Of a DNA stretch of 64,000 nucleotides, positions 1-8,533 are shown piece after piece. The position numbers and the translations under genes are program-made. Under the pieces are notes generated by a model. That model saw only the letters and a list, made by a program, of their open reading frames with translations, was not told the origin of the DNA and did not search any database. The first letter of the stretch is position 1. Every line of letters begins with the position of its first letter. Origin of the DNA: OCS155 cluster bacterium AG-422-J23. Lineage in GTDB: Bacteria; Actinomycetota; Acidimicrobiia; Actinomarinales; Actinomarinaceae. The stretch is taken from assembly GCA_003213625.1 (NCBI GenBank), contig QCMT01000002.1, positions 317,566 through 381,565 on the forward strand. Direction: 5' to 3'.

Positions 1-387
1 ACTATCAGAGAAGCTGATTCCTATAATTTAAAAGGTACTGCAAGAAAAATATCTGAAATTTCAAAGCTTTTAAGGGATGGAAAATATAATCTAGACGATG
101 TAACAGGAAGTACCTTTACGATATCAAATAACGGATCATTTAACTCGTTTCTCACTTCACCGATTATAAATCAGCCGAATGTAGCAATACTCTCAACTGA
201 ATCAGTTAAAAAACGACCAGTAGTTTTAGAGATGGATGATGGTTCTGACTCTATTGCAATTCGCCACGTTGGCATATTGAGTTTAACTTGGGATCATAGA
301 GTTTTTGATGGATCTACAGCTCTGATGTTTTTAAATTCAATTAAAAATAAGCTTGAAAATACAGATTGGTCTCAGGAAATATCTTGA
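1..387 (+). CDS. Dihydrolipoamide acyltransferase (E2) of a 2-oxoacid dehydrogenase complex, 3' part
   Basis: The frame is open from the first base and ends at TGA 385-387, so only the last 128 residues are seen. They match the C-terminal catalytic domain of E2 acyltransferases, which move an acyl group from lipoyl-lysine to CoA. Visible motifs are TFTISNNGSFNS (the usual 'TFTITNxG' stretch), SPIINQPNVAIL and the active-site DHRVFDG, which fits the family HxxxDG. The lipoyl and subunit-binding domains lie upstream of the window. The stop overlaps the start of the lipB-lipA gene, which makes the lipoyl cofactor this enzyme needs, so the two are probably co-transcribed and translationally coupled. 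Whether the substrate is pyruvate, 2-oxoglutarate or a branched-chain oxoacid cannot be told from this part. Confidence 0.9.
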   Translation, partial: TIREADSYNLKGTARKISEISKLLRDGKYNLDDVTGSTFTISNNGSFNSFLTSPIINQPNVAILSTESVKKRPVVLEMDDGSDSIAIRHVGILSLTWDHRVFDGSTALMFLNSIKNKLENTDWSQEIS

Positions 388-2012
388 GAGAATTAAATAT
401 TAGATGGCTAGGAAAATTGCCCTATGGAGAAGCCTATATACTTCAAAAAGGTCTTCACTCGGCTACTAGTCTAGAAAATTCACCATTCGATTACTTGCTT
501 TTGTTAGAACACAATAATGTAGTGACAATTGGAAGATCGGGAGATATCAACAATCTACTAGTTTCAAAAAATATACTTAATGAAAATAATATTGAATTTT
601 TTGAAACAGATAGAGGCGGAGATATCACCTTTCATGGAGATGGTCAATTAATTGGATATCCAATAATTAGATTAGATGATCCAAAAAAAGTAGTTCCTTT
701 TGTGCGTAAAATTGAAAATGTAATTATTGATACACTTGCTGAACTATCAATAGAGGCTTTCTCAAAAACTGATGACACTGGAGTATGGACCAAAGAAGGA
801 AAAATTGCTTCTATTGGAATAAAAGTCAGTAAATGGACAACGCTTCACGGATTCTCATTAAACATAAGTGAAAATACAAAAGGGTTTGATTTTATAAATC
901 CGTGTGGAAGCAGTGATGAACATGTAGTTTCTATCCAGCAATATGATGAGAGAGTTTCATTTAAAGAAGTTACCGAAATAATTTCAAGAAAATTTGTTGA
1001 AATATTTCAATATGAGAAAGTAGATAAACAGTTTTCTCAATTTACCCCAAGACAATTAAAGAAGAAAAAAGAATTTCATATCGATCAATTGGTAAACAAT
1101 GGTGTGTTCAATGCTTCTAAAAACTCCGTTCCAATTACTTTAAATTCATCAATTAAGAGTGAACCAGAAAGACCGGAATGGATGAAAGTCAAAGCCAACC
1201 TTGGTAAAGATTACCTCTCACTAAAAAGTTTAATTAAAGAAAAACGACTCAACACAGTATGTGAAGAAGCATCATGTCCAAATATATATGAGTGTTGGTC
1301 TATGGGCACCGCAACATTCATGATCATGGGTGATACCTGTACAAGAGCATGTGGATTTTGTGATGTAAATACAGGAAAACCATGTGATCTAGATATGGAT
1401 GAACCTTATAGAGTCGCAGAAAGTGTAAAAATTATGGGTCTTACCCATGCTGTTATAACCTCTGTAAATAGAGATGATCTTGATGATGGAGGTTCTGCAT
1501 TTTTTGCAAAAACCATTGATGAGGTCAGACTTAAAAATAATCAAACATCTATTGAGGTATTAATCCCTGATTTCAAAGGTAGTAAAGAGGCAATAGATAA
1601 CATCATAAATGCCAATCCTGAAGTATTGAATCATAATTTAGAAACTGTTCCACGTCTTCAAAGAGAAATAAGAACTGCGGCATCTTATGGTCGTTCTCTA
1701 GCTCTACTTCAATACGCTAAGGAGTCTCATTTTCTCGGAAAGACCAAGACTGGTTTAATTGTTGGCATGGGTGAAGAATTTGAAGAGGTAATAGCCGTAC
1801 TTAAGGATTTATCTCGTATCAATATAGATATTGTCACTATTGGACAGTATTTAAGACCTACTCAAAGACATAGATTAATTGATAGGTACGTCTCAGAAGA
1901 AGAATTTGAACAATATAAAACTATCGGCCAAGAGCTTGGTATCCCTCATATTGAATCAGGACCTCTTGTAAGATCTTCATATCATGCAAAAGATTCCTTT
2001 GCCTCTGTTTGA
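384..2012 (+). CDS. LipB-LipA fusion: octanoyltransferase plus lipoyl synthase
   Basis: A single 542-residue reading frame carries two normally separate enzymes. Residues 1 to about 215 are LipB, which moves octanoyl from acyl carrier protein to a target lysine: GRSGD, DRGGDITFHGDGQ, Lys140 in GKIASIG and Cys174 in INPCG, with the Lys-Cys spacing of 34 known for the catalytic pair. After a linker of about 45 residues, from residue 261, comes LipA, a radical-SAM enzyme that inserts two sulfurs. It shows the auxiliary cluster C293-X4-C298-X5-C304, the SAM cluster C319-X3-C323-X2-C326 and the C-terminal RSSYH. TTG 384 is chosen as start because it overlaps the E2 stop (TTGA), has AGGA about 8 bases upstream and leads straight into the LipB fold. 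An in-frame TTG at 366 is the alternative. Both active sites look complete, so the fusion is expected to be functional. Confidence 0.95.
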   Translation: MRELNIRWLGKLPYGEAYILQKGLHSATSLENSPFDYLLLLEHNNVVTIGRSGDINNLLVSKNILNENNIEFFETDRGGDITFHGDGQLIGYPIIRLDDPKKVVPFVRKIENVIIDTLAELSIEAFSKTDDTGVWTKEGKIASIGIKVSKWTTLHGFSLNISENTKGFDFINPCGSSDEHVVSIQQYDERVSFKEVTEIISRKFVEIFQYEKVDKQFSQFTPRQLKKKKEFHIDQLVNNGVFNASKNSVPITLNSSIKSEPERPEWMKVKANLGKDYLSLKSLIKEKRLNTVCEEASCPNIYECWSMGTATFMIMGDTCTRACGFCDVNTGKPCDLDMDEPYRVAESVKIMGLTHAVITSVNRDDLDDGGSAFFAKTIDEVRLKNNQTSIEVLIPDFKGSKEAIDNIINANPEVLNHNLETVPRLQREIRTAASYGRSLALLQYAKESHFLGKTKTGLIVGMGEEFEEVIAVLKDLSRINIDIVTIGQYLRPTQRHRLIDRYVSEEEFEQYKTIGQELGIPHIESGPLVRSSYHAKDSFASV

Positions 2013-2033
2013 TATATAAATATACTTAGAGCA

Positions 2034-3947
2034 ATGTTTGACGATGTAACAAAATCTATAAGAGTTCTTTCTGCTGCCGCTGTTGAAAGAGCAGACTCTG
2101 GACATCCTGGTATGCCACTAGGTATGGCGGATATTGGTGTTGTTTTGTACAAAAACTTTTTAAAAGTATCAAATAAACATCCAGACTGGATCAATCGGGA
2201 TAGATTTGTTTTAAGTGCAGGACACGGTTCAATGCTTCTATATAGTCTTTTACACTTTAATGGATTCGACATATCTCTAGATGAGATAAAAAATTTTAGA
2301 CAATTAGGATCAAAAACTGCAGGACATCCAGAAAAAGATTTTGAGATTGGAATAGATACAACAACAGGACCACTCGGTCAAGGATTTGCAAATGGCGTAG
2401 GGTTAGCATTGGCTGAGAGATATCTAGCCTCAGTCTTTGGAGAAGATGTTGTGGATCATCATATTTATGGGATTGTTTCTGATGGTGATTTGATGGAGGG
2501 TATTTCAACTGAAGCCGCAGAACTAGCTGGATTATGGGAGCTCGGTAAACTAATTTACTTTTTTGATGACAACAACATATCTATTGACGGAAATGTTACG
2601 CAAGTATCAGTAACAAACCAAAAACAAAAATTTATTTCGATGGGATGGGATGTGCTCGAAATTGATGCACATAAAGAGAATGAAATTATTGACGCAGTTG
2701 AATCTGCAAAAAGTGCTACTAATAAGCCAACATTGATTATTTCTAAATCAACAATTGGTAAATACGCTCCAAATAAAGAAAACACAAGTGGAGTTCATGG
2801 TTCTCCACTAGGTGAAAATGAATTTGAACTATTTTTAGAGAATATTGGTTTTTCAGGTGATCCTTTTATTCATGATTCAGAAATTTATTCGTATTTTGAT
2901 GAAAAAAGAGCAGATGATAATTCAAAATATGATGAATGGAAAGCTAACTTAGAATCGAAACTTGAATCTGACAAGAATTTTAGGGAATTATGGAACCAGT
3001 TTAATAATTTTGAAACCTCAAAGGTTGAATTGGAATGGTCAAGCGATGAAGCTTCAAGGGTTGTTGGCGGCAAAATATTGAATGAATATGGTTTATTAAA
3101 CAAATTTATTATTGGTGGATCTGCAGATTTAGCTGCTTCAACAAAACAAGTAATAAGTGATAATACCTTTGGCTCAAATAATTTTGGAGGAAACAGTATT
3201 GAATTTGGAATTAGAGAACATGCAATGGGTGGAATTGTTAACGGTCTTGCATTACATAGTAATTTAATCCCATATGGATCAACTTTTCTAGTTTTCTCCG
3301 ACTATATGAGGCCAAGTATGCGATTAGCGTCTTTGATGAATGTTAATTCGTTATTTATATTCACTCATGATTCAATATATCTTGGAGAGGATGGACCAAC
3401 ACATCAGCCTATTGAACATTTAATGTCGCTAAGACTGATACCTAATCTTGATGTTATCAGGCCATCAAACAGTATGGAGTTAATTCATTCTTATAGATAT
3501 GCATTGGAAAAAAGAGATAATCCTAAAGCAATAATTTTATCAAGACAGAATATGAAGTTTTTTGATAATGACGTTAGCTATAAGGATTTTCAAACAGGTG
3601 CTTATGAATTTATGCCTGGTTCAGACATTACTTTAATTGCAACTGGTTCAGAACTTGAACTTGCGTTTGAAATAAGTACGAAATTAAAAGATTTATCTGT
3701 CCAAATAATTAGCGCTCCAATTTTAAATAGATTAAACGAAGAGAGGCTTGAATCATTAAGTCTTAATCAAAATATTTTTACAATTGAGTTGGGAAGAACA
3801 ATAGGTTGGGATACGTATATTCAGAACATTAAAAAATCATTCTCAATAGATTCTTTCGGTGAATCAGCTCCGATCGATCAATTAGCTGAAAAATTTAACT
3901 TTAATGCTGAAAAAATATCTGATGAAATCAAAAATTTATTGAATTAA
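2034..3947 (+). CDS. tkt: Transketolase
   Basis: This 637-residue protein has the normal full length for transketolase, the thiamine-diphosphate enzyme that moves two-carbon units between sugar phosphates in the pentose phosphate pathway. Visible motifs are GHPGMP near residue 24, GHGSMLLY, GPLGQGFANGVG, the ThDP/Mg site SDGDLMEG near residue 150 with the following NN, FGIREHAM in the pyrimidine domain (the Glu activates the cofactor) and GEDGPTHQP. ATG 2034 lies 21 bases after lipB-lipA with no clear Shine-Dalgarno. The stop codon shares two bases with the stop of the convergent SpoIID-like gene (TTAA at 3944-3947), so no terminator fits between them. Confidence 0.96.
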   Translation: MFDDVTKSIRVLSAAAVERADSGHPGMPLGMADIGVVLYKNFLKVSNKHPDWINRDRFVLSAGHGSMLLYSLLHFNGFDISLDEIKNFRQLGSKTAGHPEKDFEIGIDTTTGPLGQGFANGVGLALAERYLASVFGEDVVDHHIYGIVSDGDLMEGISTEAAELAGLWELGKLIYFFDDNNISIDGNVTQVSVTNQKQKFISMGWDVLEIDAHKENEIIDAVESAKSATNKPTLIISKSTIGKYAPNKENTSGVHGSPLGENEFELFLENIGFSGDPFIHDSEIYSYFDEKRADDNSKYDEWKANLESKLESDKNFRELWNQFNNFETSKVELEWSSDEASRVVGGKILNEYGLLNKFIIGGSADLAASTKQVISDNTFGSNNFGGNSIEFGIREHAMGGIVNGLALHSNLIPYGSTFLVFSDYMRPSMRLASLMNVNSLFIFTHDSIYLGEDGPTHQPIEHLMSLRLIPNLDVIRPSNSMELIHSYRYALEKRDNPKAIILSRQNMKFFDNDVSYKDFQTGAYEFMPGSDITLIATGSELELAFEISTKLKDLSVQIISAPILNRLNEERLESLSLNQNIFTIELGRTIGWDTYIQNIKKSFSIDSFGESAPIDQLAEKFNFNAEKISDEIKNLLN

Positions 3948-6916
3948 CAACCAGTATAAGATTTCATTTCTGCTTTTGTTCTTGTTCCTGCAACTCCATC
4001 AGGGATCAAACCAACTTTTCTTTGAAATGCTTTTATAGCCTCTCTGGTGTATGAACCCATTTCACCGTCAATAATTCCAGGATTAAATCCATTATTTGCT
4101 AAAAATGTTTGTACCCCTGCAACGCTATCAAGTTTCGCTCCACTATTATCTCTTGCTTTACAAACGTTTCCAGACTCACAACCAGTGTAGGCTTTCATTG
4201 CTGCTTTAGTTTTATTACCAACTACGCCATCTGCATACAAACCAGCTTTTTGTTGAAAAGCTTTAATAGCAGCTTTTGTTTTTGGACCAGATTGACCATC
4301 TACAGGCCCAGGGTTAAATCCATTATTTACAAGAAATTGCTGTATATCTAATACTGAATTTATTATGATTCCAGAATTATCTTTTGGCACACAAGCATCG
4401 TTACCTGCATTAGGATTTGTAACAGCTGTCTCAGCTACATTTTCAACCTCACCACCAGAAGGTTCCCAAGAGTTATTAAAAGGTGATGAGTTGAATAAAT
4501 TACTGGAAATTAATGATTTACCAACTAGCTTATCAATTATAAATGAAACCTCTCCAATTGAAATTTTTCTACTTGGACAAAATTTATCACTTATTGAACT
4601 GCATGCTGGAATCACATCATTAGCTGCAAGAGTGTTTATCTCATTTGTCCATTTACTTGCACCTTCATCTGAATATTTATCTACTGATCCAGAAAGATTT
4701 GTTGTTGTTCCAGCTTTAATTGATCTAACTAATAGACATGCGAATTCATCCCTAGCAACTGTTTCTTTGGGTAAAATTTCGAATGGACTTCCAAAACATA
4801 CCTGCATTCCATAGTATGGCAATCCATTAATTGCAGATTGGTAAATACTTGTATCGTCATCACTATAAGCATTTGGTGAATCTTGTGGAACACCTCCAAC
4901 TACAGTGATAATCGCTGCAGCTTCCTCTCTAGTCAGTGTTTTTGCCTGACAACCAGATGAATTACCATCACATTTATTTATTAAACCTGCTTTTGCAAGA
5001 TAAGAAAGTCCTACGCTAGAGGTTGCGTATTGGGCTGTCTCTCCAGCTGACAAATTCTCTGATGCACCATTAACACTTGAAGAAGTATTAGCCTGGACTG
5101 GACCTACTGCAAGATTTGAGACGTCAGACGTACTTGAAGTTTTAAAGTAATGAGATCGAAATCCTAACTGTGACTTAATATTTCTACCAGATTTTGTTAC
5201 TGACTTTGCTGATCCATTTTTGAAACCTTTCATTGTCACCTCTAAAGCAGCACCAGACTCTGCAACCGATGAAACATAAATGTCAGTAATTGCGTCAAAA
5301 CAAGGAGTATCACCACATAATATATTTTTAGATAATTGATAGGTATTGAAGTCAAAGGACCACGCAGCTTTAGAATTACCAACTCTATTATCTATTGACC
5401 ATGGATCATCAACGGTTTTAAGGTAAGGCCACGGTGTAGCAGATCCAAATCCAACAACATTTGTGTTAGTCTTACCACCAGTTGATGAAGAATAAAATGC
5501 TTGAATTACTGAGCTACGAGTATATGAACCGTCATAGGTGATTACTTTTCCAGAGGTATTGTTTACAGCTTGTACCCAATTTGGTCCTGCAATTTCTTTA
5601 AGATAACCATAATAATACTGACTAGAAGCTGTAGAGCCTATATGACACCAACAATAAGCCTTTTGTTTTTCACTTAAGCCAGCATCTAGATTTGTTGACG
5701 AAGATGGTATATTCTCATCTAAATAGTGGAAAACTGCATAACTTCTCCCAACAAGAGCTTGGGCTTCAAGCGCTTTAACATTCCAATGTGATGGCATTTC
5801 AGCTAAGCCATATAAATATTTTTCTAGGTTTACTGACAAAACAACATGAAAACCAGATGAAACATTTTTTGATCTCAATTTTAAAATTCCGTGCTTATGC
5901 TCTCGGGGGCCAACCCTAATTCTTCCACCATCAGACCATTTAATGCTCATATTGCAACTTGCTCTTATTTTTGGAACAAGTGGATGGCCTGTCATATAAC
6001 ATTCACTTCCACTGTTTATTACACTGATAGTTGCACCACCACCAATTTTCAAAGGACCCCAAGCAGACTCACATGGGCCGTCAGATGTTGCATCAGATTT
6101 TATTTTATTGATTAGCTCATCATTTATAGATCCTGTTTGACCTAAGCCTACAGAGGCTTGATAACTTCTAATTGCATCTGCTGTTTTATCACCATATGCA
6201 CCATCAATAGGACCTGGCTCAAATCCTCTTGAAGTGAGAAATAATTGTACTCCAGCAGTATTTGATAATCCATCTTGACATATATTTAGAGATGGTGGAC
6301 TCGACGAGGGTAGAGTTGTTAATGTTATATTTTTTGCGTTCCTAGCTAGACCCACCCATAAAGCATTGTTGTTTGATGCTATATCTGGAGAAGATAGAGA
6401 AATATCTCCTAAATTTCTTACATTTGTACCTTGAAAATAATAATTAACAACTTCATCAGAAGTACAAGAACTTGTGTTACTACAAAATTGTGCACCTAAC
6501 TCTGTTAAGCCTTTTGTTCCATACTGGCTTAAGCCAACACCGTGACCCCATCCACTCCCAGTAAAAGTAAAAGTAGTTGAACTATAACTTCTCATTGCTA
6601 GTTTTGTCGCCGGACCAACTACGCCATCTGCAGTTAGACCTACGCTAGCTTGAAAACTTTTTATAGCTCCGGTAGTTCGTCCACCAGATACACCATCAAT
6701 CGGACCTGGACTAAAACCGTTACAGTTTAAAAATGTTTGAATGTCTTTTATTGAATTTAATGGTGCAACAGCATTGTCTGCACAACCTATATTTACATCA
6801 TGTCTCACAATTGAATGAGAATGAGTATTAGAAAGAGCCTCAGTCTGTCCAATAAATATCACAAAAATTGCAGCAAAGAATAATGATAATGTAAATTTGA
6901 AAATGCCCCGTAACAT
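3944..6916 (-). CDS. Secreted SpoIID/LytB-domain protein with four peptidoglycan-binding modules and SLH-like repeats
   Basis: A 990-residue exported protein with an N-terminal signal peptide (hydrophobic stretch about 6-27). Domains in order: PG_binding_1 (about 54-110), a GWGHGVGLSQYG motif (about 121) typical of SpoIID proteins, a second PG_binding_1 (about 220-272), the SpoIID core with EKYLYGLAEMPSHWNVKALE (about 367-400), S-layer-homology-like repeats (about 635-800), and two more PG_binding_1 modules (about 855-910 and 932-990). Each PG module carries the GFxPGxIDG or GxxTxxAIKxFQ pattern. SpoIID of spore formers is a lytic transglycosylase acting on denuded peptidoglycan; actinobacterial members often place the GWGHG motif before the EMP motif as here. 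A wall-associated remodelling or anchoring role is inferred; the catalytic activity of this copy is not proven. Confidence 0.88.
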   Translation of the reverse strand: MLRGIFKFTLSLFFAAIFVIFIGQTEALSNTHSHSIVRHDVNIGCADNAVAPLNSIKDIQTFLNCNGFSPGPIDGVSGGRTTGAIKSFQASVGLTADGVVGPATKLAMRSYSSTTFTFTGSGWGHGVGLSQYGTKGLTELGAQFCSNTSSCTSDEVVNYYFQGTNVRNLGDISLSSPDIASNNNALWVGLARNAKNITLTTLPSSSPPSLNICQDGLSNTAGVQLFLTSRGFEPGPIDGAYGDKTADAIRSYQASVGLGQTGSINDELINKIKSDATSDGPCESAWGPLKIGGGATISVINSGSECYMTGHPLVPKIRASCNMSIKWSDGGRIRVGPREHKHGILKLRSKNVSSGFHVVLSVNLEKYLYGLAEMPSHWNVKALEAQALVGRSYAVFHYLDENIPSSSTNLDAGLSEKQKAYCWCHIGSTASSQYYYGYLKEIAGPNWVQAVNNTSGKVITYDGSYTRSSVIQAFYSSSTGGKTNTNVVGFGSATPWPYLKTVDDPWSIDNRVGNSKAAWSFDFNTYQLSKNILCGDTPCFDAITDIYVSSVAESGAALEVTMKGFKNGSAKSVTKSGRNIKSQLGFRSHYFKTSSTSDVSNLAVGPVQANTSSSVNGASENLSAGETAQYATSSVGLSYLAKAGLINKCDGNSSGCQAKTLTREEAAAIITVVGGVPQDSPNAYSDDDTSIYQSAINGLPYYGMQVCFGSPFEILPKETVARDEFACLLVRSIKAGTTTNLSGSVDKYSDEGASKWTNEINTLAANDVIPACSSISDKFCPSRKISIGEVSFIIDKLVGKSLISSNLFNSSPFNNSWEPSGGEVENVAETAVTNPNAGNDACVPKDNSGIIINSVLDIQQFLVNNGFNPGPVDGQSGPKTKAAIKAFQQKAGLYADGVVGNKTKAAMKAYTGCESGNVCKARDNSGAKLDSVAGVQTFLANNGFNPGIIDGEMGSYTREAIKAFQRKVGLIPDGVAGTRTKAEMKSYTGC

Positions 6917-6953
6917 TATTCTATTCTAACCTAGCCTTTCTAATTTATTTAAT

Positions 6954-7298
6954 TTAGATTGTCGTTTTCCACTTTTTATACATTTCAACACCAAAGAAAT
7001 ATGTTAAAAATAATGCAAAAATCACATATGTAACTGGAAAAAGTTGTCCCTCTAGTTCAGGGTACATATTTGGTGAAAGAAATGTAATTGAAAAAAACAA
7101 TATTAAACCAACCAGTTTATTTAATTTGTAACCAATAAGGGCTACGTAGCTAAGAATTGAATAAATACCTAAGGACATGAAAAAATTTATACTTAGAGTA
7201 AATTCATTCAAATTATAAATACTATTTGTAATGTAAATGAAGATAAATGATATCACTACCGCTTTTAAAATCCTAAGCTGATTTATATTCTTTAACAT
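6954..7298 (-). CDS. Small membrane protein of unknown function
   Basis: A 114-residue protein with about four hydrophobic segments of membrane-spanning length (roughly residues 9-26, 32-54, 58-77 and 85-105), separated by short charged turns. I recognise no family. It lies just downstream of the SpoIID-like gene on the same strand and diverges from another unknown membrane protein, with 22 bases between the two starts (7299-7320). It ends in a basic tail (YKKWKTT). It could be a short integral membrane accessory protein; nothing in the sequence gives a function. Confidence 0.6.
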   Translation of the reverse strand: MLKNINQLRILKAVVISFIFIYITNSIYNLNEFTLSINFFMSLGIYSILSYVALIGYKLNKLVGLILFFSITFLSPNMYPELEGQLFPVTYVIFALFLTYFFGVEMYKKWKTTI

Positions 7299-7320
7299 AT
7301 ATTGTTATTGTAAAAGATGT

Positions 7321-7974
7321 ATGGAATTGAACCTATTTGTTTATGTTTTACTAATATTTTGTATTCCCTATCTTTCATATTCAAACTTCAGAATTAAGCC
7401 AAGAAAAGGATTCAGTATATTATTTATTTCCATTATTTCTACTGTTATTTTGCTAAATTTTAGCCTTTTAACTGTACTTGGCACTCTCTTGTTGATAGCT
7501 ACTTTGCTGATAAAAAATAAAAAAATATATCCCTATTTTTATGGTTTAAGTTTTACCTTGCTTAATTTTGAGATTTTCAATACTTTAAATTTAAACATTT
7601 TCGATTTTTTCCTAAATTATTTGTTTCCAATATCGTTAGTAAGTGGTGTTTTTTCATCTATGATGATTGGTCACTGGTTTTTGGTAGACCCAACAATATC
7701 TAAAGAGGGTATGAAAAAAATAGCTATTACCAGTACTTTTCAATCTTTAATTCTTACACCGCTTGTATTTTTTGAATTTATTGGTCAAGATATTGAGAGT
7801 ATATTTAAAAATGTAATCTTGATCCTTTTTCTTTCTACATCAATTTTGTCGTTTGCTTCATATAAATCATTAGGTGAAAAATCATATACAGGGGTTATGG
7901 CTTCAACAGGTTTGAGTTATTTATCATTGATCGTTTCACTAGGAGCTTCTGGAGGTCTTTTACTTTTGTCCTAG
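7321..7974 (+). CDS. Polytopic membrane protein of unknown function
   Basis: A 217-residue protein that is hydrophobic almost throughout, with about seven predicted membrane segments. A GHWFLVDPTIS motif lies in a loop near residue 117 and a Gly-rich end (SLGASGGLLLLS) closes the protein. No family is recognised with confidence. It starts at ATG 7321, 22 bases from the divergent small membrane gene, and ends 16 bases before the cobalamin adenosyltransferase gene. The conserved-looking His-Trp and Asp-Pro in the loop might bind a ligand or haem, but that is speculation. Confidence 0.65.
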   Translation: MELNLFVYVLLIFCIPYLSYSNFRIKPRKGFSILFISIISTVILLNFSLLTVLGTLLLIATLLIKNKKIYPYFYGLSFTLLNFEIFNTLNLNIFDFFLNYLFPISLVSGVFSSMMIGHWFLVDPTISKEGMKKIAITSTFQSLILTPLVFFEFIGQDIESIFKNVILILFLSTSILSFASYKSLGEKSYTGVMASTGLSYLSLIVSLGASGGLLLLS

Positions 7975-7990
7975 GACTATATTGATAGTA

Positions 7991-8533
7991 ATGAAGATAT
8001 ATACAAAAAAAGGAGATAAAGGTGAAACCCGCATGCTTTTTGGTGATGCAGTTTCAAAAGATGATTTAGCTCCCGATGCATATGGATCTGTCGATGAACT
8101 TGTAGCTGCACTTGGCTTAATACGAGCAGATAAAGACTTACCAATTGAAGTCCAAGAAAATATTTTAAGGATTCAGAGAGAATTGTTTATAGTTGGAGCT
8201 GAATTAGCGACAACAAAAGAAAATAGAAAAAAACTTGAACCTGATAAAACTTTAGTTGAAGAAAAAATGATTTTACAACTTGAAAAAGATATCGATTTTC
8301 TTGAAGAAAAAAATGGAATTCCTGAATTTTTTGTAGTTCCTGGTGAAAATGATATTTCTGCAAAATTTGATTGGGCTAGGGTAGTTTCAAGAAGAGCTGA
8401 AAGAAAATGTGTAAGATGGCAAAAACATCTAGAGATAGATGATTCCGAAGTAGTGGTATATTTAAATCGACTATCTGATCTTTTATGGATGTTAGCAAGA
8501 GAGTTTGAAAATGATTGGACACCAAGTAAATGA
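7991..8533 (+). CDS. Corrinoid (cob(I)alamin) adenosyltransferase, PduO type
   Basis: A 180-residue PduO-type ATP:corrinoid adenosyltransferase, which uses ATP to make the adenosylcobalamin needed by B12-dependent mutases. The N-terminal ATP-binding motif reads YTKKGDKGETRMLFGD, followed by SKDD and YGSVDEL. The C-terminal part has RVVSRRAERKCV and NRLSDLLWMLARE, both diagnostic. ATG 7991 is chosen because it starts the fold directly; TTG 7982 is an alternative. The stop overlaps the pepA start (ATGA). No B12 biosynthesis or B12-dependent enzyme lies in the window, so the role may be salvage of imported corrinoids. Confidence 0.93.
   Translation: MKIYTKKGDKGETRMLFGDAVSKDDLAPDAYGSVDELVAALGLIRADKDLPIEVQENILRIQRELFIVGAELATTKENRKKLEPDKTLVEEKMILQLEKDIDFLEEKNGIPEFFVVPGENDISAKFDWARVVSRRAERKCVRWQKHLEIDDSEVVVYLNRLSDLLWMLAREFENDWTPSK

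Noticed and set aside
4365..4814. 149-codon plus-strand frame inside the SpoIID gene
   Set aside because: It runs opposite SLH and linker coding sequence with conserved codon pattern on the other strand.
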